64,000 nt of DNA from Micromonosporaceae bacterium KJ-029. Lineage in GTDB: Bacteria; Actinomycetota; Actinomycetes; Mycobacteriales; Micromonosporaceae. The stretch is from assembly GCA_005402585.1 (NCBI GenBank), contig BIFP01000072.1, positions 124,001 to 188,000 on the forward strand. The letters are read 5' to 3'. Shown one piece after another: positions 14,119 to 23,100 of this stretch. The position numbers and the translations under genes were made by a program. The notes under the pieces were generated by a model. It worked only from the letters and a program-made list of their open reading frames with translations, did no database searches and was not told the DNA's origin. Each line of letters begins with the position of its first letter. Positions within the stretch are counted from its first letter, which is position 1.

Positions 14119-15048
14119 ATGCAGCGGTGGCGGGGGTACGACGCGGCGCCCGGTGGCTGGGGACGGTCGGTCGTGACCATCGGTGTCTTCGACGGTGTGC
14201 ACAAGGGGCACCAGGCGACGATCGGGCACGCCGTCGCCCGCGCCCGCGAGCTGGGCCTGCAGTCGGTGGTGGTCACCTTCGACCCGCACCCGGCCGAGGT
14301 GGTCCGGCCCGGTTCCCATCCCACGGTGCTCACCGAGCCGGCCCGGAAGGCGGAGTTGATCGAGGCTCTCGGGGCGGACGTGCTCTGTGTGGTGCCGTTC
14401 ACTCCCGAGTTCTCCCGGCTGTCCGCCGAGGCGTTCGTGCACGACGTGCTGGTGGAGCATCTGCACGCGGCACAGGTGGTGGTCGGCGACAACTTCCGGT
14501 TCGGGCACCGGGCGGCCGGGGACGTGGCGCTGCTGGAGCGGCTCGGCCGTACGTTCGGCTTCGCCGTCGAGGGTGCCCCGCTGGTGGCCGAGGCCGGCAC
14601 GGTCTTCTCCTCGACGTACATCCGCTCCTGCGTCGACGCCGGTGACGTGGGAGCGGCGGCGGCCGCGTTGGGGCGCCCGCACCGGCTGGAGGGTGTGGTG
14701 GTCCGGGGTGACCAGCGCGGCCGTGAGCTGGGCTTTCCGACGGCGAACCTGCTCTGCCACCGGTACGCCGCCGTCCCCGCCGACGGCATCTACGCCGCCT
14801 GGATGATTCCCAGGGGGCAGCGGCAGCGCCTCGCCGCGGCCGTGTCGATCGGCACGAACCCGACCTTCTCCGGCCGGGAGCGCCGGGTCGAGGCGTACGC
14901 CCTGGACTTCGACGGTGACCTGTACGGGGAGCGGCTCGCCCTGGACTTCGTGGCGCACCTGCGCGGGCAGGTCCGGTTCGACTCGGTCGAGCCGCTGGTG
15001 GCGCAGATCGCCGAGGACGTGGAGCGGACCCGCCGGGCGCTGGCCTGA
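14119..15048 (+). CDS. ribF: Bifunctional riboflavin kinase/FAD synthetase
   Basis: 309 residues. Phosphorylates riboflavin to FMN and adenylates FMN to FAD. The FAD synthetase half carries the nucleotidyltransferase motif IGVFDGVHKGHQ and the S/T-rich SSTYIRSCVDAGDV; the flavokinase half begins near residue 190 with RGRELGFPTANL. The start follows a good GGAGGAG. Cytosolic; likely co-transcribed with truB. Confidence 0.96.
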   Translation: MQRWRGYDAAPGGWGRSVVTIGVFDGVHKGHQATIGHAVARARELGLQSVVVTFDPHPAEVVRPGSHPTVLTEPARKAELIEALGADVLCVVPFTPEFSRLSAEAFVHDVLVEHLHAAQVVVGDNFRFGHRAAGDVALLERLGRTFGFAVEGAPLVAEAGTVFSSTYIRSCVDAGDVGAAAAALGRPHRLEGVVVRGDQRGRELGFPTANLLCHRYAAVPADGIYAAWMIPRGQRQRLAAAVSIGTNPTFSGRERRVEAYALDFDGDLYGERLALDFVAHLRGQVRFDSVEPLVAQIAEDVERTRRALA

Positions 15049-15053
15049 GGGCC

Positions 15054-15222
15054 TTGTCCGGATGATCCGGACGGGGTGGTGTACCGTGGGGGAGACGTCG
15101 GCTGGCCGACGTGGGGCCTCGCATGCCTGCTCGACGCCGCGGGTGCGAGGGCCGTCCGTCGCCGGTGCCTGAGCCCGGCCCGACGGACCAGCATCGAATC
15201 AACCCACTGGAACAGGGAGAAC
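15054..15222 (+). promoter_or_regulatory. rpsO promoter and structured 5' leader
   Basis: About 170 bases lie between ribF and rpsO. A TTGTCC near 15054 with TACCGT about 17 bases on is a fair promoter. The leader holds a strong hairpin: GTCCGTC (15154-15160) with GACGGAC (15182-15188) and, inside it, GCCGG (15161-15165) with CCGGC (15175-15179), separated by a 2-base bulge, with a 9-base loop. S15 represses its own translation through leader structures in several bacterial groups, so this is a candidate for that control. Confidence 0.5.
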
Positions 15223-15492
15223 ATGGCGCTCGACCAGCAAGCCAAGGCCAAGATCCGCGAAGAGTACGCGACCGTCGAGGGCGACACCGGTTCGCCCGAG
15301 GTGCAGGTCGCGGTCCTCACCAAGCGGATCGCCGACCTCACCGAGCACCTGAAGGTACACAAGCACGACCACCACAGCCGCCGTGGGCTGCTGCTGCTGG
15401 TCGGCCGCCGCCGTCGGTTGCTCAACTACGTCCAGAAGAAGGACATCAACCGCTACCGGTCGCTCATCGAGCGACTCGGTCTGCGCCGGTGA
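15223..15492 (+). CDS. rpsO: 30S ribosomal protein S15
   Basis: 89 residues, the standard length. MALDQQAKAKIREEYATVEG, the GSPEVQVAVLTKRI helix, and the rRNA-binding HKHDHHSRRGLLLLVGRRRR segment are all present. S15 binds the central domain of 16S rRNA and bridges to 23S rRNA. A good AGGGAG lies before the ATG. The long leader and the terminator after the gene make it a single-gene unit that may read through to pnp, as in many bacteria. Confidence 0.99.
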   Translation: MALDQQAKAKIREEYATVEGDTGSPEVQVAVLTKRIADLTEHLKVHKHDHHSRRGLLLLVGRRRRLLNYVQKKDINRYRSLIERLGLRR

Positions 15493-15496
15493 CGTG

Positions 15497-15529
15497 ACGG
15501 GGGAGTGGCCGATCGGGCCGCTCCCCCGT
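15497..15529 (+). terminator. Terminator after rpsO
   Basis: ACGGGGGAG (15497-15505) pairs with CTCCCCCGT (15521-15529), extended inward by GGCC/GGCC around a GATC loop. It begins 5 bases after the rpsO stop. The 187 bases from here to pnp hold no gene; they contain the palindrome CTTCGATCGAAG (15645-15656) and a Shine-Dalgarno AGGAG. Confidence 0.85.
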
Positions 15530-15716
15530 TGGCGTACCACCCGAGACACGGGCCGCGATCACCCAGACAAGGGGAGCCGTCGGCGTACCGGTCTCCGGTA
15601 GTGGCCTCCGGACAACCCCGGCATCGCGCCGGCGGTCCCGGGCGCTTCGATCGAAGACCGGCCGTCCGTACAACTCCCGCGTCGTGGCCCCCGATGCGAA
15701 GGAGCACGACAGCACC

Positions 15717-18083
15717 ATGACCGAGACCAAACTCGGCACCGAATCCCGTACCGCAGTGATCGACAACGGGTCGTTCGGCACCCGTGAGATCACCTTCTCC
15801 ACCGGCCGGCTGGCCCGGCAGGCCGCCGGTTCCGTCACCGCCCAGCTCGGCGAGACGGTCGTCCTCTCCGCCACCACCGCCGGCAAGCAGCCGAAGGAGC
15901 AGTTCGACTTCTTCCCGCTGACCGTCGACGTCGAGGAGCGGATGTACGCCGCGGGCCGCATCCCTGGCTCGTTCTTCCGCCGCGAGGGCCGGCCCAGCGA
16001 GGACGCCATCCTCACCTGCCGCCTGATCGACCGGCCGCTGCGCCCGTCGTTCGTCAAGGGCCTGCGCAACGAGGTCCAGGTCGTCGAGACCGTCCTCGCG
16101 CTCGACCCGCAGCACCCGTACGACGTGGTGGCCATCAACGCCGCCTCGATGTCGACCAAGCTCTCCGGCCTGCCGTTCTCCGGCCCGATCGGGGCCACCC
16201 GGATGGCGCACGTCGACGGCCAGTGGGTCGCCTTCCCGACCTACGAGGAGCTGGCTCGGGCCACCTTCGATATGGTGGTGGCCGGCCGGGCCCTGGCCGA
16301 CGGCGACGTCGCGATCATGATGGTCGAGGCCGAGGCCACCGACCACACCGTGAGCCTGGTTGCCGCCGGGGCCGCCGCCCCGACCGAGGAGGTCGTGGCC
16401 AGCGGCCTGGAGGCCGCCAAGCCGGCCATCCGTGAGCTGTGCCGGGCGCAGAGCGAGCTGGCCGAGGTCGCCGCCAAGCCGGTCGCCGAGTTCCCGGTCT
16501 TCCTGGACTACCAGGACGACGCGTACGACGCGGTCGCCGAGCTGGCCCGCGCCGACGTCGCCGAGGCCCTCCAGATCGCCGGCAAGGCCGCCCGCGAGGA
16601 GGCCCTGGACGCGGTGAAGGCCCGCGTGCAGGAGGAGCTCGGCCCGCGCTTCGAGGGCCGGGAGAAGGAACTCTCCGCCGCCTTCCGCTCGCTGACCAAG
16701 TCCGAGGTACGCAGCCGGGTGCTGCGCGAGCAGGTCCGCATCGACGGCCGTGGCCCGCGCGACATCCGCCCGCTGACCGCCGAGGTCGGCGTGCTGCCCC
16801 GAGTACACGGCTCGGCGCTGTTCGAGCGCGGCGAGACCCAGATCCTGGGCGTCACCACGCTCAACATGCTGCGGATGGAGCAGGCGCTGGACACCCTCTC
16901 CCCGGAGAAGTCCAAGCGCTACATGCACAACTACAACTTCCCGCCGTACTCCACCGGTGAGACCGGCCGGGTCGGCTCGCCGAAGCGCCGCGAGATCGGG
17001 CACGGCGCGCTGGCCGAGCGGGCGCTGATCCCGGTGCTGCCCTCGCGCGAGGAGTTCCCGTACGCCATCCGGCAGGTCTCCGAGGCGCTCGGCTCCAACG
17101 GCTCCACCTCGATGGGTTCGGTCTGCGCCTCGACGCTGGGCCTGCTCAGCGCCGGTGTGCCGCTGAAGGCGCCGGTGGCCGGTATCGCCATGGGCCTCAT
17201 CTCCGACGAGGTCGACGGCAAGACCCAGTACGTGACGCTGACCGACATCCTCGGTGCCGAGGACGCGTTCGGCGACATGGACTTCAAGGTCGCCGGCACC
17301 CGTGACTTCGTCACCGCGCTGCAGCTCGACACCAAGCTCGACGGCATCCCGTCCGACGTGCTGGCCGCCGCGCTCCAGCAGGCCCACGAGGCCCGGCAGA
17401 CCATCCTCGACGTGATGCAGCGGGCGATCGAGGCGCCGGCCGAGATGTCCGACTACGCGCCGCGGGTCACCACCGTGAAGATCCCGGTCGACAAGATCGG
17501 CATGGTGATCGGTCCGAAGGGCCAGACCATCAACGCCATCCAGGACGAGACCGGCGCCGAGATCTCCATCGAGGACGACGGCACCATCTACGTCGGCGCC
17601 ACCAACGGCCCGTCGGCGCAGGCCGCGGTCGAGCGGATCAACGCGATCGCCAACCCGACCCTGCCCAAGGTCGGCGACCGCTTCCTGGGCACCGTGGTCA
17701 AGACCGCGCCGTTCGGTGCGTTCGTCTCGCTGCTGCCGGGCCGCGACGGCCTGCTGCACATCTCCAAGGTGGGCGACGGCAAGCGGGTCGAGAAGGTCGA
17801 GGACTTCCTCAACGTCGGCGACAGGGTCGAGGTCGAGATCGCGGACATCGACCAGCGCGGCAAGATCTACCTGGACAAGGTCCGCCCGGAGGGCGCCGAG
17901 GCGCCGGCCGGTGAGGCCGCCGGCGAGGAGCGGCCGGCCGGCCGCGACCGCGGCGACCGCGGCCCGCGGGACCGGGGCGACCGCGAGCGCGGTGGCGACC
18001 GGGGTGGCCGTGGCCCCGAGCGGGGCGAGGGCGGCGAGGGCGGCGGCGAGTCGCGCCCGCGGCGCCGCACCCGGCACAGCTGA
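15717..18083 (+). CDS. pnp: Polyribonucleotide nucleotidyltransferase (PNPase)
   Basis: 788 residues. A trimeric 3'-5' phosphorolytic exoribonuclease; in actinomycetes it was once described as guanosine pentaphosphate synthetase. Order: RNase PH domain 1 (FGTREITFSTGRLARQA), an all-helical linker, RNase PH domain 2 (VRIDGRGPRDIRPLTAEVG), a KH domain with MVIGPKGQTINAI, an S1 domain with GRDGLLHISK, then an Arg/Gly/Asp-rich tail (RGDRGPRDRGDRERGG) likely to bind RNA. The ATG at 15717 is preferred; a GTG at 15684 is in frame but adds residues the family lacks. Confidence 0.97.
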   Translation: MTETKLGTESRTAVIDNGSFGTREITFSTGRLARQAAGSVTAQLGETVVLSATTAGKQPKEQFDFFPLTVDVEERMYAAGRIPGSFFRREGRPSEDAILTCRLIDRPLRPSFVKGLRNEVQVVETVLALDPQHPYDVVAINAASMSTKLSGLPFSGPIGATRMAHVDGQWVAFPTYEELARATFDMVVAGRALADGDVAIMMVEAEATDHTVSLVAAGAAAPTEEVVASGLEAAKPAIRELCRAQSELAEVAAKPVAEFPVFLDYQDDAYDAVAELARADVAEALQIAGKAAREEALDAVKARVQEELGPRFEGREKELSAAFRSLTKSEVRSRVLREQVRIDGRGPRDIRPLTAEVGVLPRVHGSALFERGETQILGVTTLNMLRMEQALDTLSPEKSKRYMHNYNFPPYSTGETGRVGSPKRREIGHGALAERALIPVLPSREEFPYAIRQVSEALGSNGSTSMGSVCASTLGLLSAGVPLKAPVAGIAMGLISDEVDGKTQYVTLTDILGAEDAFGDMDFKVAGTRDFVTALQLDTKLDGIPSDVLAAALQQAHEARQTILDVMQRAIEAPAEMSDYAPRVTTVKIPVDKIGMVIGPKGQTINAIQDETGAEISIEDDGTIYVGATNGPSAQAAVERINAIANPTLPKVGDRFLGTVVKTAPFGAFVSLLPGRDGLLHISKVGDGKRVEKVEDFLNVGDRVEVEIADIDQRGKIYLDKVRPEGAEAPAGEAAGEERPAGRDRGDRGPRDRGDRERGGDRGGRGPERGEGGEGGGESRPRRRTRHS

Positions 18084-18109
18084 TCCCAGACAGCCGTACT
18101 GATCCGCTG

Positions 18110-18140
18110 ACCGGCCGGGCGACCACGTCGCCCGGCCGGT
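18110..18140 (+). terminator. Terminator after pnp
   Basis: ACCGGCCGGGCGAC (18110-18123) pairs perfectly with 18127-18140 around a CAC loop, 26 bases after the pnp stop. No U-tract. Confidence 0.85.
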
Positions 18141-18208
18141 TCGTGACCAACCACCCCCTGGTCGTACTGCGTGACGATCACCCCTCGTCGTACTGGAAGC
18201 AGGTTGCC

Positions 18209-19621
18209 GTGAGTCGGACCCGGCGTTCGTTCTTCCCCTCGGATCGACGGGGGGTGACGTCGCCCGGTGCGAGCCGGCACGCCGCCGCGACCGTCCGGTC
18301 CGCCAGCGGGTCGGCCCGGGCGGTGACCAGGACGCTGAGCGACGACCCGTTGGGCGGTACGGTGCGCCGCACCGTGCTGCCCAGCGGGCTGCGGGTGCTG
18401 ACCGAGGCGATCCCGACGATGCGCAGCGTCTCGTTCGGCATCTGGGTGGCGGTCGGCTCGCGGGACGAGACCGGGCCGCAGGCCGGCGCCGCGCACTTCC
18501 TGGAGCACCTGCTGTTCAAGGGCACCCACAAGCGGGGCGCGCTGGAGATCTCCTCGGCGATCGAGGCGGTCGGCGGGGAGACCAATGCCTTCACCACGAA
18601 GGAATACACCTGCTACTACGCTCGGGTGCTGGACGAGGACCTGCCGCTGGCCATCGACGTGATGTGCGACCTGGTCGCCGACTCGGTGCTGGAACCGGCC
18701 GACGTCGAGACCGAGCGGGGCGTGATCCTCGAAGAGATCGCCATGCACGACGACGAGCCCGGCGACGAGGTGCACGACCTGTTCGCCCGGGCCGTCTACG
18801 GTGACCACCCGCTGGGCCGGCTGATCTCGGGCACCGCGGACACGGTCACCCCGATGAGCCGTCGCCAGATCCAGAGCTTCTACCGGCGCCGCTACGTCGC
18901 GCCGCAGATCGTCGTCGCCGCCGCCGGCAACCTCGACCACACGGCGGTGGTCCGGCTGGTCCGGCAGGCGCTGCGGGGCACCCCGCTGGACACCGATCCC
19001 GGCACGCCCGCGCCGTACCGGCCGGCCACCCCGGCGGTACGCACCCGAGCCGCCACCACGCTGGTGGAGGCCAAGGAGACCGAGCAGGCGCACGTCGTCC
19101 TCGGCTGCCCGGGCATCGACCGGCTCGACGAGCGCCGCTTCGCCCTCGGTGTGCTCAACAACGTCCTGGGCGGCGGCATGTCGAGCCGGCTGTTCCAGGA
19201 GATCCGCGAGCGTCGGGGCCTGGCCTACTCGGTCTACTCGTACGCCAGCCAGTACGCCGACAGCGGCCTGTTCGGCGTCTACGCCGGCTGCGCCCCGAGC
19301 CGGGTCGACGAGGTGCTGGAGCTGACCCGGGCCGAGCTGGCACGGACCGCCGCGCACGGCATCACCGAGGCCGAACTGGCCCGGGGCAAGGGGATGAGCA
19401 AGGGCTCGTTCGTGCTCGGGCTGGAGGACACCGGCTCGCGGATGAGCCGGCTGGCCAAGGGTGAGCTGCTCTACGGCGACCTGATGCCGGTCAACGAACT
19501 GCTCGACCGGGTCGACGCGATCACCCTGGACGACGTCAACTCCCTCGCCGCCGACCTGCTCAGCCGCCCGATGTCGCTGGCCGTCGTCGGCCCCTTCGAC
19601 GAGTCCGCCTTCTCCGTCTGA
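18209..19621 (+). CDS. M16 (pitrilysin-type) zinc metallopeptidase
   Basis: 470 residues. The inverted zinc motif HFLEH, with the distal Glu in ERGVILEEIAMHDD, is in the N-terminal half. The C-terminal half is the second M16 domain with the conserved GGGMSSRLFQEIRERRGLAYSVYS. It resembles mitochondrial processing peptidase beta and Streptomyces/mycobacterial PepR encoded next to pnp. Cytosolic, probably a peptide-clearing enzyme. I chose the GTG at 18209 (VSRTRRSFFP); a frame from 18143 is open but overlaps the pnp terminator. TCGTACTG occurs twice just upstream. In related genomes dapB is the near neighbour. Confidence 0.93.
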   Translation: MSRTRRSFFPSDRRGVTSPGASRHAAATVRSASGSARAVTRTLSDDPLGGTVRRTVLPSGLRVLTEAIPTMRSVSFGIWVAVGSRDETGPQAGAAHFLEHLLFKGTHKRGALEISSAIEAVGGETNAFTTKEYTCYYARVLDEDLPLAIDVMCDLVADSVLEPADVETERGVILEEIAMHDDEPGDEVHDLFARAVYGDHPLGRLISGTADTVTPMSRRQIQSFYRRRYVAPQIVVAAAGNLDHTAVVRLVRQALRGTPLDTDPGTPAPYRPATPAVRTRAATTLVEAKETEQAHVVLGCPGIDRLDERRFALGVLNNVLGGGMSSRLFQEIRERRGLAYSVYSYASQYADSGLFGVYAGCAPSRVDEVLELTRAELARTAAHGITEAELARGKGMSKGSFVLGLEDTGSRMSRLAKGELLYGDLMPVNELLDRVDAITLDDVNSLAADLLSRPMSLAVVGPFDESAFSV

Positions 19622-19668
19622 CCTCGATCGGCACGGTTACGGGATCGACTCCGGTCGCTCACCTTCGG

Positions 19669-19674
19669 TAGACT
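19669..19674 (+). promoter_or_regulatory. Probable -10 of the EACC1-caspase module
   Basis: TAGACT at 19669-19674, 33 bases before the EACC1 GTG; no convincing -35 is present. With the terminator at 24655-24686 it would make the two-gene module an independent transcription unit. Confidence 0.45.
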
Positions 19675-19706
19675 CCGGCGGTCGGACGACGAGCTACGGG
19701 GGCCCG

Positions 19707-20141
19707 GTGGACGTGCGCATCGCGGTGGCGGGCGGCGACGAGCTGACCGAGTTGGAATCGCTGCAGGAATGGCTCGCCGACAGCGCGGAGCTCCGCGGCC
19801 GCGTCACGGCGTGCGAACTGCCCCCGCCACGGGGCGCGCTCGGGCCGGTGCTCGACGCGATCCTGGTGGCCCTCGCCCCCGGCAGCGTGGCGACCGCCGT
19901 GGCGACCGCCCTGGTCAGCTGGCTGCGGCACCGGGCCGGCGCGGTACGGGTCGAGATCGAGCTGCCGGACGGCAGACGGCTCACGCTGGCCGCCGACCGG
20001 GTCCGCGAGCTGAGCGACGCGCAGCTGCGCGGGCAACTGGCCGACCTGCTCACCACGCTCGAGCCGGCCCCCGACAGTGGCCCGGCCCCCGACGGTGGCC
20101 CGGCCGGTGGCCGGGTGGCCCGGAGCGAGGCGGATGGCTGA
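19707..20141 (+). CDS. Effector-associated constant component EACC1 family protein
   Basis: 144 residues. The order of elements fits the EACC1 family: a beta strand (MDVRIAVAGGDE), a helix (LESLQEWLADSAELRGRV), a hydrophobic glycine/alanine segment (VLDAILVALAPGSVATAVATA), then SWLRHRAGAVRVEIELPDGR and a last helix (ELSDAQLRGQLADLLTTL), with a disordered Pro/Gly tail. EACC1 proteins are described by comparative genomics as the invariant partner of varied effector ATPases in actinobacterial conflict systems, probably adaptors or regulators. Here the stop overlaps the caspase-STAND gene by 8 bases, exactly that arrangement. GTG start after GGGGG. The family call is from memory of its profile. 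Confidence 0.8.
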   Translation: MDVRIAVAGGDELTELESLQEWLADSAELRGRVTACELPPPRGALGPVLDAILVALAPGSVATAVATALVSWLRHRAGAVRVEIELPDGRRLTLAADRVRELSDAQLRGQLADLLTTLEPAPDSGPAPDGGPAGGRVARSEADG

Positions 20142-23100
20142 CCTCACCGGCCGGGGCGTCCGGGTCCTGGTGATCGGCACCGAGACCCACCACGGTGACG
20201 CGCTGCCCTCGGTGCCGGTGGTCGGGCGTACCTTCACCGCGCTGGTCGACCGGCTGACCGCACGGTGCCGGGTGCCGGCCGGGCAGTTGCGTCTGGTGCA
20301 CGACCCGCCCGACGCGCTCACCATCGCCCGGGCGGTCAGCGATGCGGCGCAGCAGGCCTCGACCGTGCTGCTGATCTATTTCGTCGGCCACGGCCTGCGC
20401 GGACCGGGTGGCGAGCTCTACCTGGCGGCCAGTGGCACCGATCGGCTCACCCCCGGGCTCGCCGCGCACCAGGCTTACCCGGTCGCGGAGCTGCGCGAGG
20501 CGCTGATCACCTGCCGTGCCCCGTCCGTGGTGGTGGTGCTGGACTGCTGCTTTTCCGGCCGGGCCCGGCTCGATCCGCCGGTCGCCGATCCGGTCGCCGG
20601 TCTCCCTCCGGTGCACGGGGTGTACCTGCTGAGCTCCGCGGAGCAGCTCGCGGCGGCCGACCCGGATCGCGAGCACACCGCCTTCACCGGCGAGCTGATC
20701 AGGCTCCTCGATGCGGGCAATCCGTCCGGCGGGCCGCTGCTGACCCTCGACGACGCGTACCATCACCTCTTCGACGCGTTGCGGGCACAGGGCGCACCTC
20801 TGCCCCGCCGCCAGGAGGCCGGGCACGCCGGCCGACTCGTCCTCGCCGACAACCCGGCCCACCGACCGGTGACCGACGCCGCCGGAGAACCCGTCGCCCA
20901 GTCCGCCGGACCGAGCCCGTACCGCAGTCTGGAGCCGTTCCGGGAGCAGGACGCCGACGTGTTTTTCGGCCGGGAGCCGGCCGTCGCCGCGCTGGCCGCC
21001 GAGGCGGCACGCCGGCTGGTCGACCCGGCGCCGCTGCTGGTGCTCGGACCGTCGGGCAGCGGCAAGACCTCACTGCTGCACGCCGGCCTGCTGGCCCGCG
21101 TACGCCGGGACGGGCTGACCACCGGCGACGGCGACACGGTGTGGCCGGTGATCCTGCCGGTGTTGACCCCGGGCGCGGCGCCGCTCGCGGCGCTGGCTCG
21201 GGCTCTCGGCGGTGACCGACCGGTGGCGGCGGACCGGTTGGCGCAGCTGCCCGAGGTTGCGGCCGAACTGCTCGACGCGTACCTCGACCCGCCGGGTCGC
21301 CCGGCGCTGATCCTCGTCGACCAGTTGGAGGAGCTGTTCACGCTGGGCGCCGGCGACGCGTTCCGGGCGGCCTTCGTCGGCTGCCTCGCGGCGCTGGCAG
21401 CGCCCCGCGCGGACGGCCATCCCCGGGCCGTTGTGGTGGCGGCCCTGCGGGCCGACTTCTACGGCCCGGCCAGCGAGGATCCGGCCTTCGCCGGGCTGCT
21501 GGCCGGCCCCCGGGTGGTGGTCGGGCCGATGAGCGCCACCGAGCTGCGCCGCACGATCGACGGCCCGGCGGAGCGGGCCGGGCTGGAGATCGGGGACGGT
21601 CTGGCCGAGTTGGTGTTGCACGAACTGGGCCTCGACCGGCCCCGCGGGCCGGAGCCGGGTGCGCTGCCGCTGCTGTCCCACGTGCTCTGGGAGACCTGGC
21701 GCCGGCGCGTGGGCAACCGGCTGAGCGTCGCCGGCTACCGGGACAGCGGCGGCCTCAACGGGGCGATCGCCAAGACCGCCGACGACACCTACGATCAACT
21801 CGACTCGCCAGCGCAGGCCGCCGCCCGGCGACTGCTGCTGCGGCTCACCCGGGTCAGCGAGGACGGCACGGACACCGCCCGGCCGGTGCCGCGTACCGAA
21901 CTCCTCGCCGGGCTGGGCGCCGCCGCCCCGGTGGTGCTGGAGCGGCTCGCCACCCGGCGGCTGGTCGGCATCGAGCCGGACGGGATGGTCCGGATCAGTC
22001 ACGAGACCCTGCTGCACGCCTGGCCCCGGCTGCGGGAGTGGGTCAACGCGGACCGGGCCCGGCTGGTGGCCCGCCAGCAGCTCGCCGACGCCGCCCAGGT
22101 CTGGCAGGCGGGTGGGCGGGACCGGAGCGACCTGTTGTCCGGGGCGCGACTGGCGGCCACCCGGAACGCGCTACCCGAGGACGAGGACGGCCGGCTCGGC
22201 CCGGTGGAGCGGGCGTTCCTGACCCGGAGCGTCCGGCTGCGCCGGCTGCGCCGCGCCACGGTCGCCGTGGTCGCGGTGCTCCTGGTACTCCTCGGCTCGG
22301 GCGCCCTGGTGGCGGTGCAGCAACGGGCCCGGGCGGAACGGCTGGACGCGCAGATCGCTTCCCGCCGATTGGCCGCGCAGGCCGGTGCGATGCGGTCGAG
22401 CCGGCCGGAGGCGGCGTTGGCGCTCAGCCTGACCGCGTACCGTACCGCCGCGACGGCGGAGGCCCGGCAGGCGCTGTACGCCTCTTACGCCGAGCCACGC
22501 CCGGTCCCGCTGACCGGCCACCAGAAAGCGGTCTTCAACCTGGCATATACCCCGGACGGCCGTACCCTGGTCAGCTCCGCGCACGACCGCAGCATCCGGC
22601 TGTGGGACGTCTCGGATCCGCGCCATCCGGTCCCGCGCGGCGTCATTCCGCGCAGCGGCAGCACCACTATCGCGCTCAGCCCCGACGGCCGGCTACTGGT
22701 CGCCGGCTCTCCCGAGACGTTCGGCGTGTGGGACATCACCGATCCGGCCAATCCTGTGGAGCGGGCCACCGTGCGCGTTCCGCGGTCGGTCACCTACACG
22801 GTGGCCGTGGCCCCGGACGGCCGGACCGTGGCCACCGGCGGCGACCACGGCACCCTGCGGCTCTGGGACATTGGCGACCCGGCCCGCCCGAGCCTGGCCG
22901 GCACCCGCACGGTAGACGTGACCGAGCTCGGCGGGGTGGCGTTCAGCCGGGACGGGCGTACCCTGGCCGCCGCCCATCTGATCCCCGAGGGCAGTCAGCA
23001 GGGTGGCAAGGTGACCCTCTGGGACGTCCGGGATCCGCGCCAGCCCGCCCGGCTGGCCGAACTGCCGGTGCCGAGCGCCACCACGGTCGCGTTCGGTCCG

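Noticed and set aside
15453..18077. An 874-codon open frame antisense to pnp
   Set aside because: Shadow of PNPase codon usage; no recognisable domain and no start signals.
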